Part shown: one piece after another, positions 53,889-64,000 of the stretch
Position numbering within the stretch: position 1 is the first letter of the stretch
Layout: each line of letters begins with the position of its first letter
DNA from: JAHJQZ01 sp963667595
GTDB taxonomy: Bacteria > Pseudomonadota > Alphaproteobacteria > Rhizobiales > Devosiaceae
Length of the DNA: 64,000 nt
Assembly (NCBI GenBank): GCA_963667595.2
Contig: CAXXWD010000001.1
Location: forward strand, 310,001 to 374,000
Direction: 5' to 3'
Program-made: the position numbers and the translations under genes
Notes under the pieces: model-generated
Database searches by the model: none
What the model was told of the DNA's origin: nothing
The model's input: only the letters and a program-made list of their open reading frames with translations

Positions 53889-54635
53889 TTACCTCACACT
53901 CCCGGAGAGCATCATCTGATCAAGGGCTGTTCTCAGCGCCCTGACGTCTTCGGAACTGGTGTAGCGACGCTCGGACTGCGCAAAGCCCAGGCGTTGTGCC
54001 GCATCCCCCAGTGTCGGGGTGAAGCGTGCGCAGGATGCGTGAACCTCGGTGAAGTGCGCGTGCCCGAAGAGCTCGGACACTGTGGTTGCCTTCACGCCGG
54101 CGCCCGGCATCACAACGATGCGCTTCTTCGCGCGTTTGTGCATGCGTGCAATCATCTCCGCACCTGCCGGCGCTGTCGGCGCGCCCCCCGATGTCAGCAC
54201 ACGTTCGAAACGAAGATTCACCGCCATTTCGAGCGCAGCGTCAAAATCAGGAACCAAATCAAAAGCACGGTGGAGCGTGGTGCCCAGTCCCTGTGCGGCA
54301 GCGCGCAACGTCTGGAGCGTGGCGCAATCAAGTTGCCCGTCAGGCAGGGAGGCGCCAAGCACGACACCCGCCAGTCCGGCATCGGCAACCGCACGGATGT
54401 CATCCAGCATGGTAGCGACATCGGACACGTCGAAAACGAAGTCGCCAGGCCGAGGGCGGACCATTGCGTAGACCGGAATGGGGCTGGTTCTGGCATAGGC
54501 GATCAGCCCGGGCGCAGGCGTCAGGCCGCCTAATTCAAGAGCCGAGCAGAGTTCGATCCGATCGGCGCCACCCTTGATTGCGGCATCTAGACCAGCAGCC
54601 GTGTCGACACAGATTTCCAGTAAAGGCCTGGTCAT
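53889..54635 (-). CDS. cutC: CutC family protein
   Basis: The 248-aa protein, started at MTRPLLEICVDTAAG (ATGA overlap with the kinase gene), is a TIM barrel of the CutC family: GADRIELCSALELGGLTPAPG, PVYAMVRPRPGDFVF, LHRAFDLVPD, RVLTSGGAPTA, VMPGAGVKA and FTEVHASC. CutC was named for copper homeostasis, but its biochemical role is unsettled. As last gene of a sugar operon with translational coupling to a sugar kinase, a carbohydrate-related role here is likely but inferred. Confidence 0.92.
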   Translation of the reverse strand: MTRPLLEICVDTAAGLDAAIKGGADRIELCSALELGGLTPAPGLIAYARTSPIPVYAMVRPRPGDFVFDVSDVATMLDDIRAVADAGLAGVVLGASLPDGQLDCATLQTLRAAAQGLGTTLHRAFDLVPDFDAALEMAVNLRFERVLTSGGAPTAPAGAEMIARMHKRAKKRIVVMPGAGVKATTVSELFGHAHFTEVHASCARFTPTLGDAAQRLGFAQSERRYTSSEDVRALRTALDQMMLSGSVR

Positions 54636-55546
54636 CGGCGCGCAGAGTCCAAAGCCAAAACGGCGGCGCCCAACAGGCCGCCATCCTTGCGGCATTCACC
54701 GGGAACGAGAAGCGGGGCACTCGTCTTGCGCAGGATTTTCCCGCGCACGGCCACGTCCAGTGCGGAAACGAGTGGCAGGCAATTGGACAGGCCACCTCCG
54801 ACGGGGACGATGCCCGCTCCGGTAATATTAACCGCTAATGAAAGCGGGTCCGAGACGAGGGCCAGATAGGCTTCGACCGTTTGCGTTGCGATCGGATCCG
54901 CGTCCTGCCAGCGTGCGAGTATGGTTTGGCTGTCATCCGTCTCGTTGGAAAGAAAGGTGTGAAGCCGCTCGAGGCCGCGGGCACCGCCGATCGTATCCAC
55001 GCAGCCGGTTTGTCCGCAGCCGCAAGCAAACCTCGGCACCTCGATTTCTAACCCCGGTATTCTGGTCGCGATAATGGGACCATGCCCCCACTCGCCGGCA
55101 TAGCCGCCCGCGCCAGTGACCATCTGGCCATCGACGATGAACCCGCCGCCAACACCGGTTCCGAGAATGATGCCGAAGACCGTGTGATGTCCTTTCCCGA
55201 CACCGGCATGGGCTTCGGCCAAAACAAAACAGTCGGCGTCATTGGCGACTCGAACCTCCCGCGCCAGAGCATGCGACAGATCCCTTGCGAGCGGACGGTC
55301 GTTGACGCATGGAATGTTGGCGCATTTGAGCGCTCCACTCCGTGGGTCTACGACGCCGGCGATCGCAACGGCAACAGATGCGTCGGCCGGCGCCTCGGCG
55401 GCCTCGATCAGGCCCGCCAGCGCGGTCACGAAGGCGTCGAAATCATGAAGCGGCGTTGGAACGCGGCCGACAGATCTCAAATTGTCGACGGTTTCGGCTT
55501 GCGCCGCCCTGATCCAGCTTCCGCCGATATCGAAGCAGATGACCAT
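54632..55546 (-). CDS. ROK-family sugar kinase, probably for N-acetylglucosamine
   Basis: The 304-aa kinase has the N-terminal phosphate loop CFDIGGSWIRAA, ANDADCFVLAEA, GIILGTGVGGGFIVDG (catalytic region), EWGHGP (sugar contact), and the ROK zinc site CGCGQTGCVDTIGGARGL. This fits NagK-like kinases. The adjacent glycosylasparaginase would release GlcNAc, making GlcNAc the likely substrate. Starts 20 bp after the upstream gene's stop and overlaps cutC. Confidence 0.87.
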   Translation of the reverse strand: MVICFDIGGSWIRAAQAETVDNLRSVGRVPTPLHDFDAFVTALAGLIEAAEAPADASVAVAIAGVVDPRSGALKCANIPCVNDRPLARDLSHALAREVRVANDADCFVLAEAHAGVGKGHHTVFGIILGTGVGGGFIVDGQMVTGAGGYAGEWGHGPIIATRIPGLEIEVPRFACGCGQTGCVDTIGGARGLERLHTFLSNETDDSQTILARWQDADPIATQTVEAYLALVSDPLSLAVNITGAGIVPVGGGLSNCLPLVSALDVAVRGKILRKTSAPLLVPGECRKDGGLLGAAVLALDSARR

Positions 55547-55566
55547 CTCGGTTCACTCTTTTTCGT

Positions 55567-56484
55567 TCAGACCGTGCGCGCGGCCCGCAACTCCGGTTCG
55601 GGCATTGAGGTCTGCCAGAACCAGTATTTGATGTCGCCGGGGCAGCGGAAATTGACGACGTCGTGGTTTCCCGCGACATCGACAGCATGGATGACCACAC
55701 CGGCAAGAAATCCCGTGTCGAGTTCGGCGAGCTCCTCGACCGCCAACGCCATCGCGTCCTTGAGGCTGTATCCGAGCTTTAGCGCGAGCACGACTGTTCT
55801 GGCGGTGGCGCAGCGCATCGTCATCTCGCCGGTATGGGTACAGGCCGCCGCACCGTAGCGGCTGTCGGCATAAAACCCCGCACCCGGTATCGGACTATCG
55901 CCGAGCCGTCCGGGATATTTCCATGCCCATCCCGAGGTCGATGTCGCCGCATGGCAGCCCTTTGCCGGATCGGCGGCCAGAAAGACGGTGGTATCGCGCA
56001 CGCGTTCGGGGTCTGTGATCGCCTTGCTCAACGGCGCCAGGGGAATGTCGGGAAAACGTGCAAGCTGATCCGGCGCGAGTTCCTTTTCGAGGCGCGCCCA
56101 CCACGTCTTGCGGCTGTCCTCGAGAAGCACATCGTCAACGGCGAAGCCGATTTCGTCGGCAAAGCGTCGCGCGCCCGCTCCGGTCAGCATGACGTGCGGC
56201 AGGCGTTTCATGACCTCTTGGGCAAGCGCTGCGACGGGAATGGTGTCTGGCACTGCGCCCACAGCACCAACCGCACGCGTGTTGCCATCCATGACACCCG
56301 CATCGAGCTCCATCCGGCCCAGCATATTGGGCCATCCGCCATATCCGACACTGCGCACTCTGGCTTCGCGTTCTACCATGCCAATGCCCGCGACCAGTGC
56401 GTCGAGGCACTCGGCGCCATTGCGCAGCATGTCAACCGAGACCGGAAAGCCCGGCCAGCCTTCCGCGTTGGCCAGCACCATCAT
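55567..56484 (-). CDS. Glycosylasparaginase (N4-(beta-N-acetylglucosaminyl)-L-asparaginase)
   Basis: The 305-aa Ntn hydrolase has a strong ribosome site (AGGAGG). Motifs are RNGAECLDALVAGIGMVE, SVGYGGWPN, ELDAGVMDGNTRAVGAVG, and after the self-cleavage site a Thr nucleophile in HAATSTSGWAWKYPGRLGDS, then GAGFYADSRYGAAACTHTGE. It cleaves the GlcNAc-Asn bond after proteolysis of N-glycoproteins. The usual HDTIG cleavage motif is here CHAATST, fitting the bacterial cytoplasmic branch. No signal peptide. Confidence 0.85.
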   Translation of the reverse strand: MMVLANAEGWPGFPVSVDMLRNGAECLDALVAGIGMVEREARVRSVGYGGWPNMLGRMELDAGVMDGNTRAVGAVGAVPDTIPVAALAQEVMKRLPHVMLTGAGARRFADEIGFAVDDVLLEDSRKTWWARLEKELAPDQLARFPDIPLAPLSKAITDPERVRDTTVFLAADPAKGCHAATSTSGWAWKYPGRLGDSPIPGAGFYADSRYGAAACTHTGEMTMRCATARTVVLALKLGYSLKDAMALAVEELAELDTGFLAGVVIHAVDVAGNHDVVNFRCPGDIKYWFWQTSMPEPELRAARTV

Positions 56485-56540
56485 GAGCTTACCTCCTTTT
56501 CGTTCCGCTTATGGTATGAGGTGTCTACGCGAGACCGATA

Positions 56541-58559
56541 TCAGCTTTTGGTATCGGATGCATATTGGACCTCCACTATGGCGATCCCCTTGAGGGACGG
56601 CAGGGAAAACCTGACTCGGGTTCCGCTGACCTGATAATCGAGCGCCCGTCCATCGGGAACGGTTCGTACCGAGGTCACGGCTCGCTGACCGATGTCGAGA
56701 TCGACGCCGACATCCTTGAGCGTAACGAAATCCTGGATCGGTTGCACTTCGTCGCCGCGCAGATGGCCGCGCAGGGCAGGCTGCGCCATCGCGAGGTGAA
56801 CGACGTCACGGTTGGCGGTGTCCTGATGCCGCACGGTGAGGCGCCCCGCTCTTGGAAGATCGGCCCGGACAAGCGGCGCATCGTCGAGCAGGGAAATGAT
56901 CACGTTTTCGAGCAGCTCGAGAATCGCCACGGCGCCCGAGATCCGATAGGCGGAAAAGGCGGGATGCGCGAGATAGACGATGCCACCTTTTCTGACACCG
57001 GCGGCAAAGCCGGACGGATCGGACCGGCGCGGGGTGTGCACATGGCCGCTGAAATGCTTCGCGCTGCGCTCGAAATAGGGATCGTAGACAAGGCCGAGAC
57101 TTTGGCCGTCTGTGATGGAAATGCGCTCGGACGGTACATAGAGGTAGATCGGATCGCCGATGAAGCTGGCGCGGATCGCGCTGTCGTGCAGCGCATAATC
57201 GCCCGAGAAGGGGCTCGTTCCGGCCCATTCCGCTCCGATGTCGAACAGGAAGCCCACCTCAGGGTTGATGCCGCTGCGCCCGGTCAGAAACAGTTTGCCG
57301 CCCTTCGCCAGATAGGCATCAAGCGCGGACTTGAGGGCCGTGTCGACAAGAACGTCATCGGGCAGGATCAGCAGCCTGTAAGGACTGAAATCCGACTCGG
57401 GATCGAGAATGTCGAACGTGAACCTGCTTTCGAGCAGGACACGGGCGGCGCCTTCGTCGGCCGGATTGTTGGCATTCGGTGAGCCGATGAAACCGGGGCG
57501 GCGGGTCCCTTCCGAACTCACGATACCGATATCGGCGCGGTTTCTGGTGTCGATGCACCAGGGCTCGGCCGCCTCTGCGGCGGCATAAGCAGCGCCAATT
57601 AACTTGTAGCTTGTGGCATCTATCTCGCAATTTGGATGCAAATGGTCGCCGATCGAGGCACCGGCCCCAAGCGACTGCATCACGGCGACCTCGTAGGCCA
57701 GGGCTTCGGGCGTCTTGTAGCTGCCAATCTCGCCCCACAGATGATGGAACTTGCCGGTCATGCCGATGAACGGCGCGCCGAAGACATCGACATATCGTGC
57801 CGACAGCGGGAAATGATCGTAACCCCATTTCGCTGTTGGCAGCGACTCCAGTTCCAGATGGCTGAAATAGCGCGTGTAGACATCACGTCGTCCGCGCCGG
57901 ATATGGCCGAGATTGAAAAAGAGCGGGGTTTCCGGATTGTGTTTGTCGACGGCTTTCTTGACCTTGTCGAACAGTTCGAGATTGACCTGCTCGCAAAAGG
58001 TCGCCCGGTCTTCTGGGTTCTCCCAGTCGAGACCTCCGTCGGTCATTCTTTTTTGCGACCATGGCCCGGCGGAGAGCTTCTGGAAGGCGATGTCGATGAA
58101 GATACCATCCCCATCGGGATAGTTGACCATCACCTCTTCGACCTGCCGGCATAGATAGTCGAGATAGGGCGAGGCGAAATCAAGAGTCGCCCAGCCATCG
58201 CCGAGCGGGTTACCACCGACTCTGTCGGGGAACCCGTTTTCATCCATGAGCCGCCAACCCGGCTGTGTATTGGCGGCATACTCGTCCCAGCCACCCGAAA
58301 GATAGATCGGCGCCTTGATCCCGTGCCGGTGCAGGGCATCGATCTGTGCGCGAAGCAGATCGAATTTCAGATGCGGATGCATCCGTCCGATCTTCGTCGG
58401 GTGATAGGAGTGGCCGTGATGGCACTTGGAGAACACCGTGACGGAGTCCACATGTGCATCCTTGAATGCCTGACCGAAAGCATCCGGATCGAACCGGGAG
58501 CCGATGTCCTCGATGAGCTCGGAGGTGTGAAAATCGAGGTGTACTTGGCGAAGGCGCAT
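56541..58559 (-). CDS. GHL6-type glycoside hydrolase, possible GH151 alpha-L-fucosidase
   Basis: The 672-aa protein has no signal peptide. The N-terminal barrel begins RQVHLDFHTSELIEDIG, with DSVTVFSKCHHGHSYHPTKIG and KAPIYLSGGWDEYA, typical of hypothetical glycosyl hydrolase 6 proteins. A central beta-galactosidase-trimerisation-like (amidotransferase-fold) domain follows (about 390-560), then a beta domain. GH151 fucosidases share this layout as far as I recall. The flanking glycosylasparaginase and kinase suggest a core-fucosylated GlcNAc-Asn substrate. Activity is inferred. Confidence 0.75.
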   Translation of the reverse strand: MRLRQVHLDFHTSELIEDIGSRFDPDAFGQAFKDAHVDSVTVFSKCHHGHSYHPTKIGRMHPHLKFDLLRAQIDALHRHGIKAPIYLSGGWDEYAANTQPGWRLMDENGFPDRVGGNPLGDGWATLDFASPYLDYLCRQVEEVMVNYPDGDGIFIDIAFQKLSAGPWSQKRMTDGGLDWENPEDRATFCEQVNLELFDKVKKAVDKHNPETPLFFNLGHIRRGRRDVYTRYFSHLELESLPTAKWGYDHFPLSARYVDVFGAPFIGMTGKFHHLWGEIGSYKTPEALAYEVAVMQSLGAGASIGDHLHPNCEIDATSYKLIGAAYAAAEAAEPWCIDTRNRADIGIVSSEGTRRPGFIGSPNANNPADEGAARVLLESRFTFDILDPESDFSPYRLLILPDDVLVDTALKSALDAYLAKGGKLFLTGRSGINPEVGFLFDIGAEWAGTSPFSGDYALHDSAIRASFIGDPIYLYVPSERISITDGQSLGLVYDPYFERSAKHFSGHVHTPRRSDPSGFAAGVRKGGIVYLAHPAFSAYRISGAVAILELLENVIISLLDDAPLVRADLPRAGRLTVRHQDTANRDVVHLAMAQPALRGHLRGDEVQPIQDFVTLKDVGVDLDIGQRAVTSVRTVPDGRALDYQVSGTRVRFSLPSLKGIAIVEVQYASDTKS

Positions 58560-58585
58560 GATGGTCCGATGGCAGGAGGAAAAGA

Positions 58586-59722
<1,137 letters not shown>

Positions 59723-59730
59723 GGCGAATC

Positions 59731-60549
59731 CTATTTGCCGAGGCCAGCGAGGCTACGAACGAAGTAGCGCTGAGCGAGGATGAAAAGGATGAGCATCGGC
59801 AAGGTGACGATGGTGACGCCAGCCATTACCGCCGGCCAGTCCGAACTGAACTGGCCGCGCAGGTTGAGCATGCCGAGCGGCAAGGTCTTGATCCTGCTGT
59901 CGGTTAAAAGCAGCAGGGCGAGCAGGAACTCGTTCCAGATGAAGACGGCCTGGAAAATGGCCGCGCTGGCAATCGCCGAGCCCGACAAAGGCACTACGAC
60001 CCGGGTGATCACTTGCAGGCGGCTGCAGCCGTCGAGCCGAGCCGCTTCCTCGAGTTCGCGCGGGAACTCGAGGAAAAAGGCGTAGAACAGGACGATCGTG
60101 AATGGGATGCCATAGGCCGCATAGGGCAGGATGATCGCGAACAGCGAGTTCAAGAGCCCGGCCGCAGAGATGATCTGATACAAAGGCACCAGAACGCTCT
60201 GGCTTGGCACGGCGAAGCTGGCGACGATCAGGATGTAGAGAACCTTGAGCACCCGGCTCTCGGTGCGCGCCAGTACATAGGCCGCGATGCTGCTGGCCAG
60301 AACGATGATGGTGACCGAAATTGCCGTGACAAAGATCGAGTTGACGATGAAGCCGGCGATACCGGTGTTCCAGGCTCGTTCAAAGGCTTGGAAACTGAAC
60401 GAACGCGGCAGCCCCAGCGGATCGGTGAAGATCTCCGCGCGCGTCCGGAAGCCGGCCAACACCATCCAGATAACGGGCAACAGGACGAACAACGACCACA
60501 GCGAGACGATGAGGTGCATGCCGACCGAAACAAGACGAAAACGTTTCAT
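59731..60549 (-). CDS. CUT1 sugar importer permease (MalG-like)
   Basis: The 272-aa protein has six membrane segments and EAA loop ELEEAARLDGCSRLQVITRVVVPL. The ending RYFVRSLAGLGK is typical of MalG-type subunits. It starts 5 bp after the partner permease. Confidence 0.92.
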   Translation of the reverse strand: MKRFRLVSVGMHLIVSLWSLFVLLPVIWMVLAGFRTRAEIFTDPLGLPRSFSFQAFERAWNTGIAGFIVNSIFVTAISVTIIVLASSIAAYVLARTESRVLKVLYILIVASFAVPSQSVLVPLYQIISAAGLLNSLFAIILPYAAYGIPFTIVLFYAFFLEFPRELEEAARLDGCSRLQVITRVVVPLSGSAIASAAIFQAVFIWNEFLLALLLLTDSRIKTLPLGMLNLRGQFSSDWPAVMAGVTIVTLPMLILFILAQRYFVRSLAGLGK

Positions 60550-60554
60550 GGCGG

Positions 60555-61454
60555 CTAACCTCGACGCGAAAGCTTGAGTTGGGCGACGCCCAGAATGAGG
60601 GCGATGACCAGAAGGATGATCGATATGGCGTCCGCGTAGCCCATGTTCCCGAGGTTGAACGCCTGCAGGTAGATGTAGGTGCCCAGGACCTGGGTAGCAT
60701 TGGCCGGTCCGCCGCCCGTCATCACGAAGATGAAATCGAACACCTTCAATGCGCCGATCGTGGTGATCAGGACGGCGACGATCAGGATGTTGCGGATGCC
60801 GGGGAGCGTGATGTACCAGAACGCCTTGATCCCCTTGGCGCCATCGAGTGCCGCGGCTTCATAGAGCTGTTTAGGAATCGATTGCAGGCCCGCCAGGATC
60901 AGCACCATCTGGAAACCGACATTGGCCCAGGCGGCGGTGACGAGCACCATCCATATGGAGATGTTGGGATCGCCCAGCCAGCCAAGACGTGGCGGCGTGA
61001 GACCCATGGCCTTCACGATCACATTGAGCGAGCCGACATTGGGGTCGTAGATCATCATCCAGATCAGGGAGACGGCGACGTAGGAAATCACCACCGGCAT
61101 GAAGATGATGGTTCTGTAAAACGTCGCGCCGCGCTTGATGCCGCGATCCAGGATCGTTGCCATGATCGTGCCGATGCCGACCTGAGTAACGATCGATCCG
61201 AAGATGATGATGAAATTGTTCTTGAGCGAGACCCAGAAGATTGGGTCCGAAAAGGCACGGATGTAGTTGTTGACGCCAGCCCACTTCCACGCACTGGATG
61301 TGATGCCGAAGGTAAAAAACGACCCGATCAGCGTGATGATGGCCGGCACGAGAACGAAGACGGCGACCAGACTGAACGCCGGTGCGAGCATTATGCCGTT
61401 AAGTCCGGCAACCCGCATGCGTCTCGCCAATGCATCGTTTGATGACGACGGCAT
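60555..61454 (-). CDS. CUT1 sugar importer permease (MalF-like)
   Basis: The 299-aa protein is started at MPSSSNDALARRM (GGAG nine bases upstream). Six membrane segments and EAA loop LYEAAALDGAKGIKAFWYITLP are visible. It forms the channel with the MalG-like subunit. Confidence 0.9.
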   Translation of the reverse strand: MPSSSNDALARRMRVAGLNGIMLAPAFSLVAVFVLVPAIITLIGSFFTFGITSSAWKWAGVNNYIRAFSDPIFWVSLKNNFIIIFGSIVTQVGIGTIMATILDRGIKRGATFYRTIIFMPVVISYVAVSLIWMMIYDPNVGSLNVIVKAMGLTPPRLGWLGDPNISIWMVLVTAAWANVGFQMVLILAGLQSIPKQLYEAAALDGAKGIKAFWYITLPGIRNILIVAVLITTIGALKVFDFIFVMTGGGPANATQVLGTYIYLQAFNLGNMGYADAISIILLVIALILGVAQLKLSRRG

Positions 61455-61526
61455 GAGATGGCGCTCCAAGATCAGTTGACGTGCCGCCGGCGCGACTGCG
61501 CGCCGGCGGGAGTTATCGGTTGACGG

Positions 61527-62819
61527 CTAGTCCTGAGCCGCCTGGGCCTGAACCGCCGCGTCGCGGATCTGGGCAACAGCTTGCTCAGGCGTCATGGTGC
61601 GGTTGAGCACCTCGACGGACGCATTCATGTACGCCTCGGCCACGCTCGCTTCGAGCGAAACGTCGAGCACGTTCACACCGGCGGAATACTTGGCCATGTC
61701 GGCCGCCGCCCACTTGAAGTACTCCGTCGCGCCCTCGACCTTGTCGATATTGGTCGGGTTGGAAGGCAGGAACTTGAGAATCTCAGCAAACTTCTGCGCC
61801 TGATCGTCGGACACCAGGAAGCTCAGCCACTCTGCGGCAAGCTCCGGATCGGCCGTCTTGGCGGAGATCTGGTAGCCCTCGGGAACCTGGAAATAGGCAT
61901 CCGGGTCGCCGCGTCCACCCTCGATGACCGGGAAGCGGGTCATGTCGTAGTTGACGCCTTCGGGGTCGAAATCGGCCATGCACCAGGTGCCGCACCAGGA
62001 CATCGGCGAGGCGCCGGACGAGAACAACACGTCGGCAAGCTCGGAATCCGTGGCGTTCGGCGCATCCTCGAAGCAACCGGCATCCTGCATCTCGACAAGC
62101 TTGTTGAAGGCCTCGACATAGCCGGGATCGGTGAACAGCTCATCGGTGTCGCGCGACAGATTGTAGTCCGCCGCCGCGTCGGCCTGTCCGATCACGCGCT
62201 CGTTGAGCATGGTCATCAGGTGAATGGCCTTCCACCGGCCGGCATTGCCGAGCGGCAGCGGAATGGTGTGCGGGTTGTCCTCACGGACCACCTTGCAGAT
62301 GTTGGTCAACTCGTCGAATGTCTTCGGCGGCGTCAGGTTATGTTCGGCGAAGTAGTCAACGTTGTTGTAGAGATAAACCGAAACGGCATCGACCGGCACG
62401 CCATAGAGCTTGCCGTCATATCTGAATGCTTCCAGCCAGCCTTCGGACAGCGTGTTCTGGAATCCGTCGTCGGCGGTTCCGAGATCGGTCAGATTAAGCA
62501 CCAGACCGTCGGCAACCAGACGGCGGGCGTCCTCACCGGCCCAGTTGAAAAAGACGTCCGGCGGGGCTGACCCGACCAGGGCCACCTGAATGCTGGTCTT
62601 GTACTGATCGCCCGGGAAAGTTTCGTGAATGATGTTTACGTCCGGATGCGTCTGTTTGAACGCCTCCGCCGCCTGGGCGATGAATTCCTGGTACCCCGTA
62701 TTATTGAGCGTCCACATCTTGATTGTGGAATCCTGGGCCAAAGCCGGCCCTGCAACCCCGGCGACCGATGCCGCCAGAACTGCCACGAGCGGCAGCTTGC
62801 TAAAACTACGGTTGGTCAT
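61527..62819 (-). CDS. CUT1 sugar importer binding protein
   Basis: The 430-aa protein is started at MTNRSFSKLPLV; a longer frame to 62927 reads into the operator region. The signal peptide ends at ALA (about residue 28). The family blocks are TIKMWTLNNTGYQEFIAQAA, ETFPGDQYKTSIQVAL and SAPPDVFFNWAGEDARRLV. It captures a sugar in the periplasm, here probably an oligosaccharide or glyco-amino acid. First gene of an eight-gene minus-strand operon. Confidence 0.9.
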   Translation of the reverse strand: MTNRSFSKLPLVAVLAASVAGVAGPALAQDSTIKMWTLNNTGYQEFIAQAAEAFKQTHPDVNIIHETFPGDQYKTSIQVALVGSAPPDVFFNWAGEDARRLVADGLVLNLTDLGTADDGFQNTLSEGWLEAFRYDGKLYGVPVDAVSVYLYNNVDYFAEHNLTPPKTFDELTNICKVVREDNPHTIPLPLGNAGRWKAIHLMTMLNERVIGQADAAADYNLSRDTDELFTDPGYVEAFNKLVEMQDAGCFEDAPNATDSELADVLFSSGASPMSWCGTWCMADFDPEGVNYDMTRFPVIEGGRGDPDAYFQVPEGYQISAKTADPELAAEWLSFLVSDDQAQKFAEILKFLPSNPTNIDKVEGATEYFKWAAADMAKYSAGVNVLDVSLEASVAEAYMNASVEVLNRTMTPEQAVAQIRDAAVQAQAAQD

Positions 62820-62877
62820 GCGTCTCCCTTTCGCGTCTCGGCGTTGTTGTTCACACCGAAGCCTCACCACGGCTCGG

Positions 62878-62895
62878 TATCGAACCGTTTCGATA
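62878..62895. promoter_or_regulatory. LacI-type operator TATCGAACC-GTTTCGATA
   Basis: This 18-bp near-palindrome (one mismatch) lies 59 bp upstream of the binding-protein start. A second copy of its CGTTTCGATATT half is at 63030-63041. Confidence 0.65.
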
Positions 62896-63029
62896 TTCAA
62901 GCATGCACGGTTTTTGAATGACAACATCGAACTGAAGTCGAACAGAACAAAAAACGCCCGAACAAACAGGAAAACGGCTAGAAATTGTGCAGGCTGAGTG
63001 CTAATCGAACACGTGTCACTCAGCGCAAT

Positions 63030-63041
63030 CGTTTCGATATT
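63030..63041. promoter_or_regulatory. LacI-type operator half-site CGTTTCGATATT
   Basis: Twelve bases identical to part of the 62878 operator, ending 5 bp before the LacI start. Likely autoregulatory site. Confidence 0.5.
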
Positions 63042-63046
63042 TGATC

Positions 63047-64000
63047 ATGGCTACAATTCGGGACGTCGCAAAACTCGCTGGCGTTGCTACATCTACCGTC
63101 TCATTGGCCCTCAACGACAAGGGGTCCGTCAGCGCACGCACGCGTGCACGCATCCGCGCTACGGCCGAGCAACTCGGCTACGAGCCGAGCGTGATGGCGC
63201 AAAGTCTGAGGTGGGGACACAACAAGCTCATCGGCCTGGTGCTGGGTGATATCGGCAATCCGTTTTTCGGTCGGCTTCTGCGTAGCGTTGACAGCGTCGT
63301 GGCCGAATCTGACCACATGCTGATCGTCGCCGACACGGCCTCGCATGCCGACCGCGAGGTCAGAACGCTCGATCAGCTCCGGCGCCACAGGGTGGGCGGC
63401 ATCATCATGGCGCCTTTGTCCAATGACGAGGACTTCGCCGTCTACTTAAGGAAGATCGACGTGCCCGTCGTGCTGATCGATCAGTATGTCGATGGGGTCA
63501 AGCTCGACTATGTGTGTTCCGACAACGAACTCGCGACGACCATGCTGACCGAATATCTGGTGCGTCTCGGGCATCGCCGCATCTGCTACCTCGGCGGCCA
63601 GCCCCATTGGTGGACGGCACGGCTGCGGCTTGCCGGTTTTCGCACTGCCATGGCCACGTCGGGCGTTGACATCGATCCGCAACTGGAGGTGGTTGCGGAT
63701 TTTAGCGGCGAACGGGCCTATGACCACGTCACCCGCCTGATGACGCATCCGAACCGCCCAACCGCTATTGTCGCGGCGAGCAATCTGATGGCGCTTGGTG
63801 CGCTGCAGGCAATCAACGATCTTGGCTTCGATTGCCCCGACGACGTCTCACTGACCGGTGTTGACGACGTGCCGTGGGGCGATGTCATCAAGCCGCGCAT
63901 CACCTCTGTCGTCCAACCCGTCGAGGAACTCGCCGAAGTCGCCGCTACCTGGATTCTCGAGCGCATCAACACCCGCGGCGGCGCCACGATTCCGCCGCGC
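63047..64000 (+). CDS. LacI-family regulator, C-terminus beyond window edge
   Basis: 318 residues are visible. The helix-turn-helix is TIRDVAKLAGVATSTVSLAL, hinge GYEPSVMAQSLRWG, then a ligand domain (LIGLVLGDIGNPFFGRLL, GHRRICYLGGQPHWWTARL, VSLTGVDDVPWGD). It is divergent from the sugar operon and probably represses it. The bases needed for the last ~20 residues lie outside. Confidence 0.9.
   Translation, partial: MATIRDVAKLAGVATSTVSLALNDKGSVSARTRARIRATAEQLGYEPSVMAQSLRWGHNKLIGLVLGDIGNPFFGRLLRSVDSVVAESDHMLIVADTASHADREVRTLDQLRRHRVGGIIMAPLSNDEDFAVYLRKIDVPVVLIDQYVDGVKLDYVCSDNELATTMLTEYLVRLGHRRICYLGGQPHWWTARLRLAGFRTAMATSGVDIDPQLEVVADFSGERAYDHVTRLMTHPNRPTAIVAASNLMALGALQAINDLGFDCPDDVSLTGVDDVPWGDVIKPRITSVVQPVEELAEVAATWILERINTRGGATIPPR

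Overview
The window looks like a chromosomal segment of an alphaproteobacterium, most likely Hyphomicrobiales (rhizobial relatives). The evidence is high-GC codon use, dispersed palindromes of the rhizobial 'AAAGTGG..ACCGGTTTT' type, FecBCD, ZnuABC and CUT1 transporters with alphaproteobacterial sequence character, and IS66, IS110 and IS5 relics. No rRNA, tRNA or CRISPR array was seen. Species cannot be assigned from the sequence alone.

Metal region (1-28.5 kb). Two DUF4198 genes lie divergently around a cobalamin riboswitch. The riboswitch leads a cobalt ECF-type importer operon (DUF4198, cbiM, NikL-like, cbiQ, cbiO). Next come a FecB-like binding protein and a pair of half-size ABC transporters resembling IrtAB/YbtPQ siderophore importers, with a TetR gene. 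Convergent to these is a six-gene operon that joins a FecBCD-type importer to three unrecognised proteins carrying four glutamine-amidotransferase-like domains. A methyltransferase, ZinT, two tandem DUF1007-NicO fusions, a class I fructose-bisphosphate aldolase and ZnuABC follow. Several of these units share a Fur-family-like inverted repeat, TGCnAATG, five bases, CATTnGCA, which suggests a metal-limitation regulon. Relics of a FecE-type ATPase and of a duplicated ABC-ABC-TetR operon show that the region has turned over.

Middle region (28.6-49.5 kb). An IS3 relic, an RND efflux pump with a divergent TetR, and a small tyrosine recombinase precede a LacI-controlled operon. That operon encodes a spermidine/iron-class ABC importer and a GH3 beta-glucosidase with a PA14 insert. 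An IS110 relic separates it from a GbsR/MarR-regulated second RND pump.

Scar and sugar region (49.5-64 kb). A plasmid-type RepB-family primase gene is split by an intact IS66 element with an 8-bp target duplication, and is cut off at its 5' end by an IS5-family copy with two amber codons. Beyond it a minus-strand operon encodes a CUT1 sugar importer, a GHL6/GH151-like putative fucosidase, a glycosylasparaginase, a ROK kinase and CutC, with a divergent LacI regulator running off the right edge. Together they suggest uptake and cytoplasmic breakdown of GlcNAc-asparagine glycans, possibly core-fucosylated.
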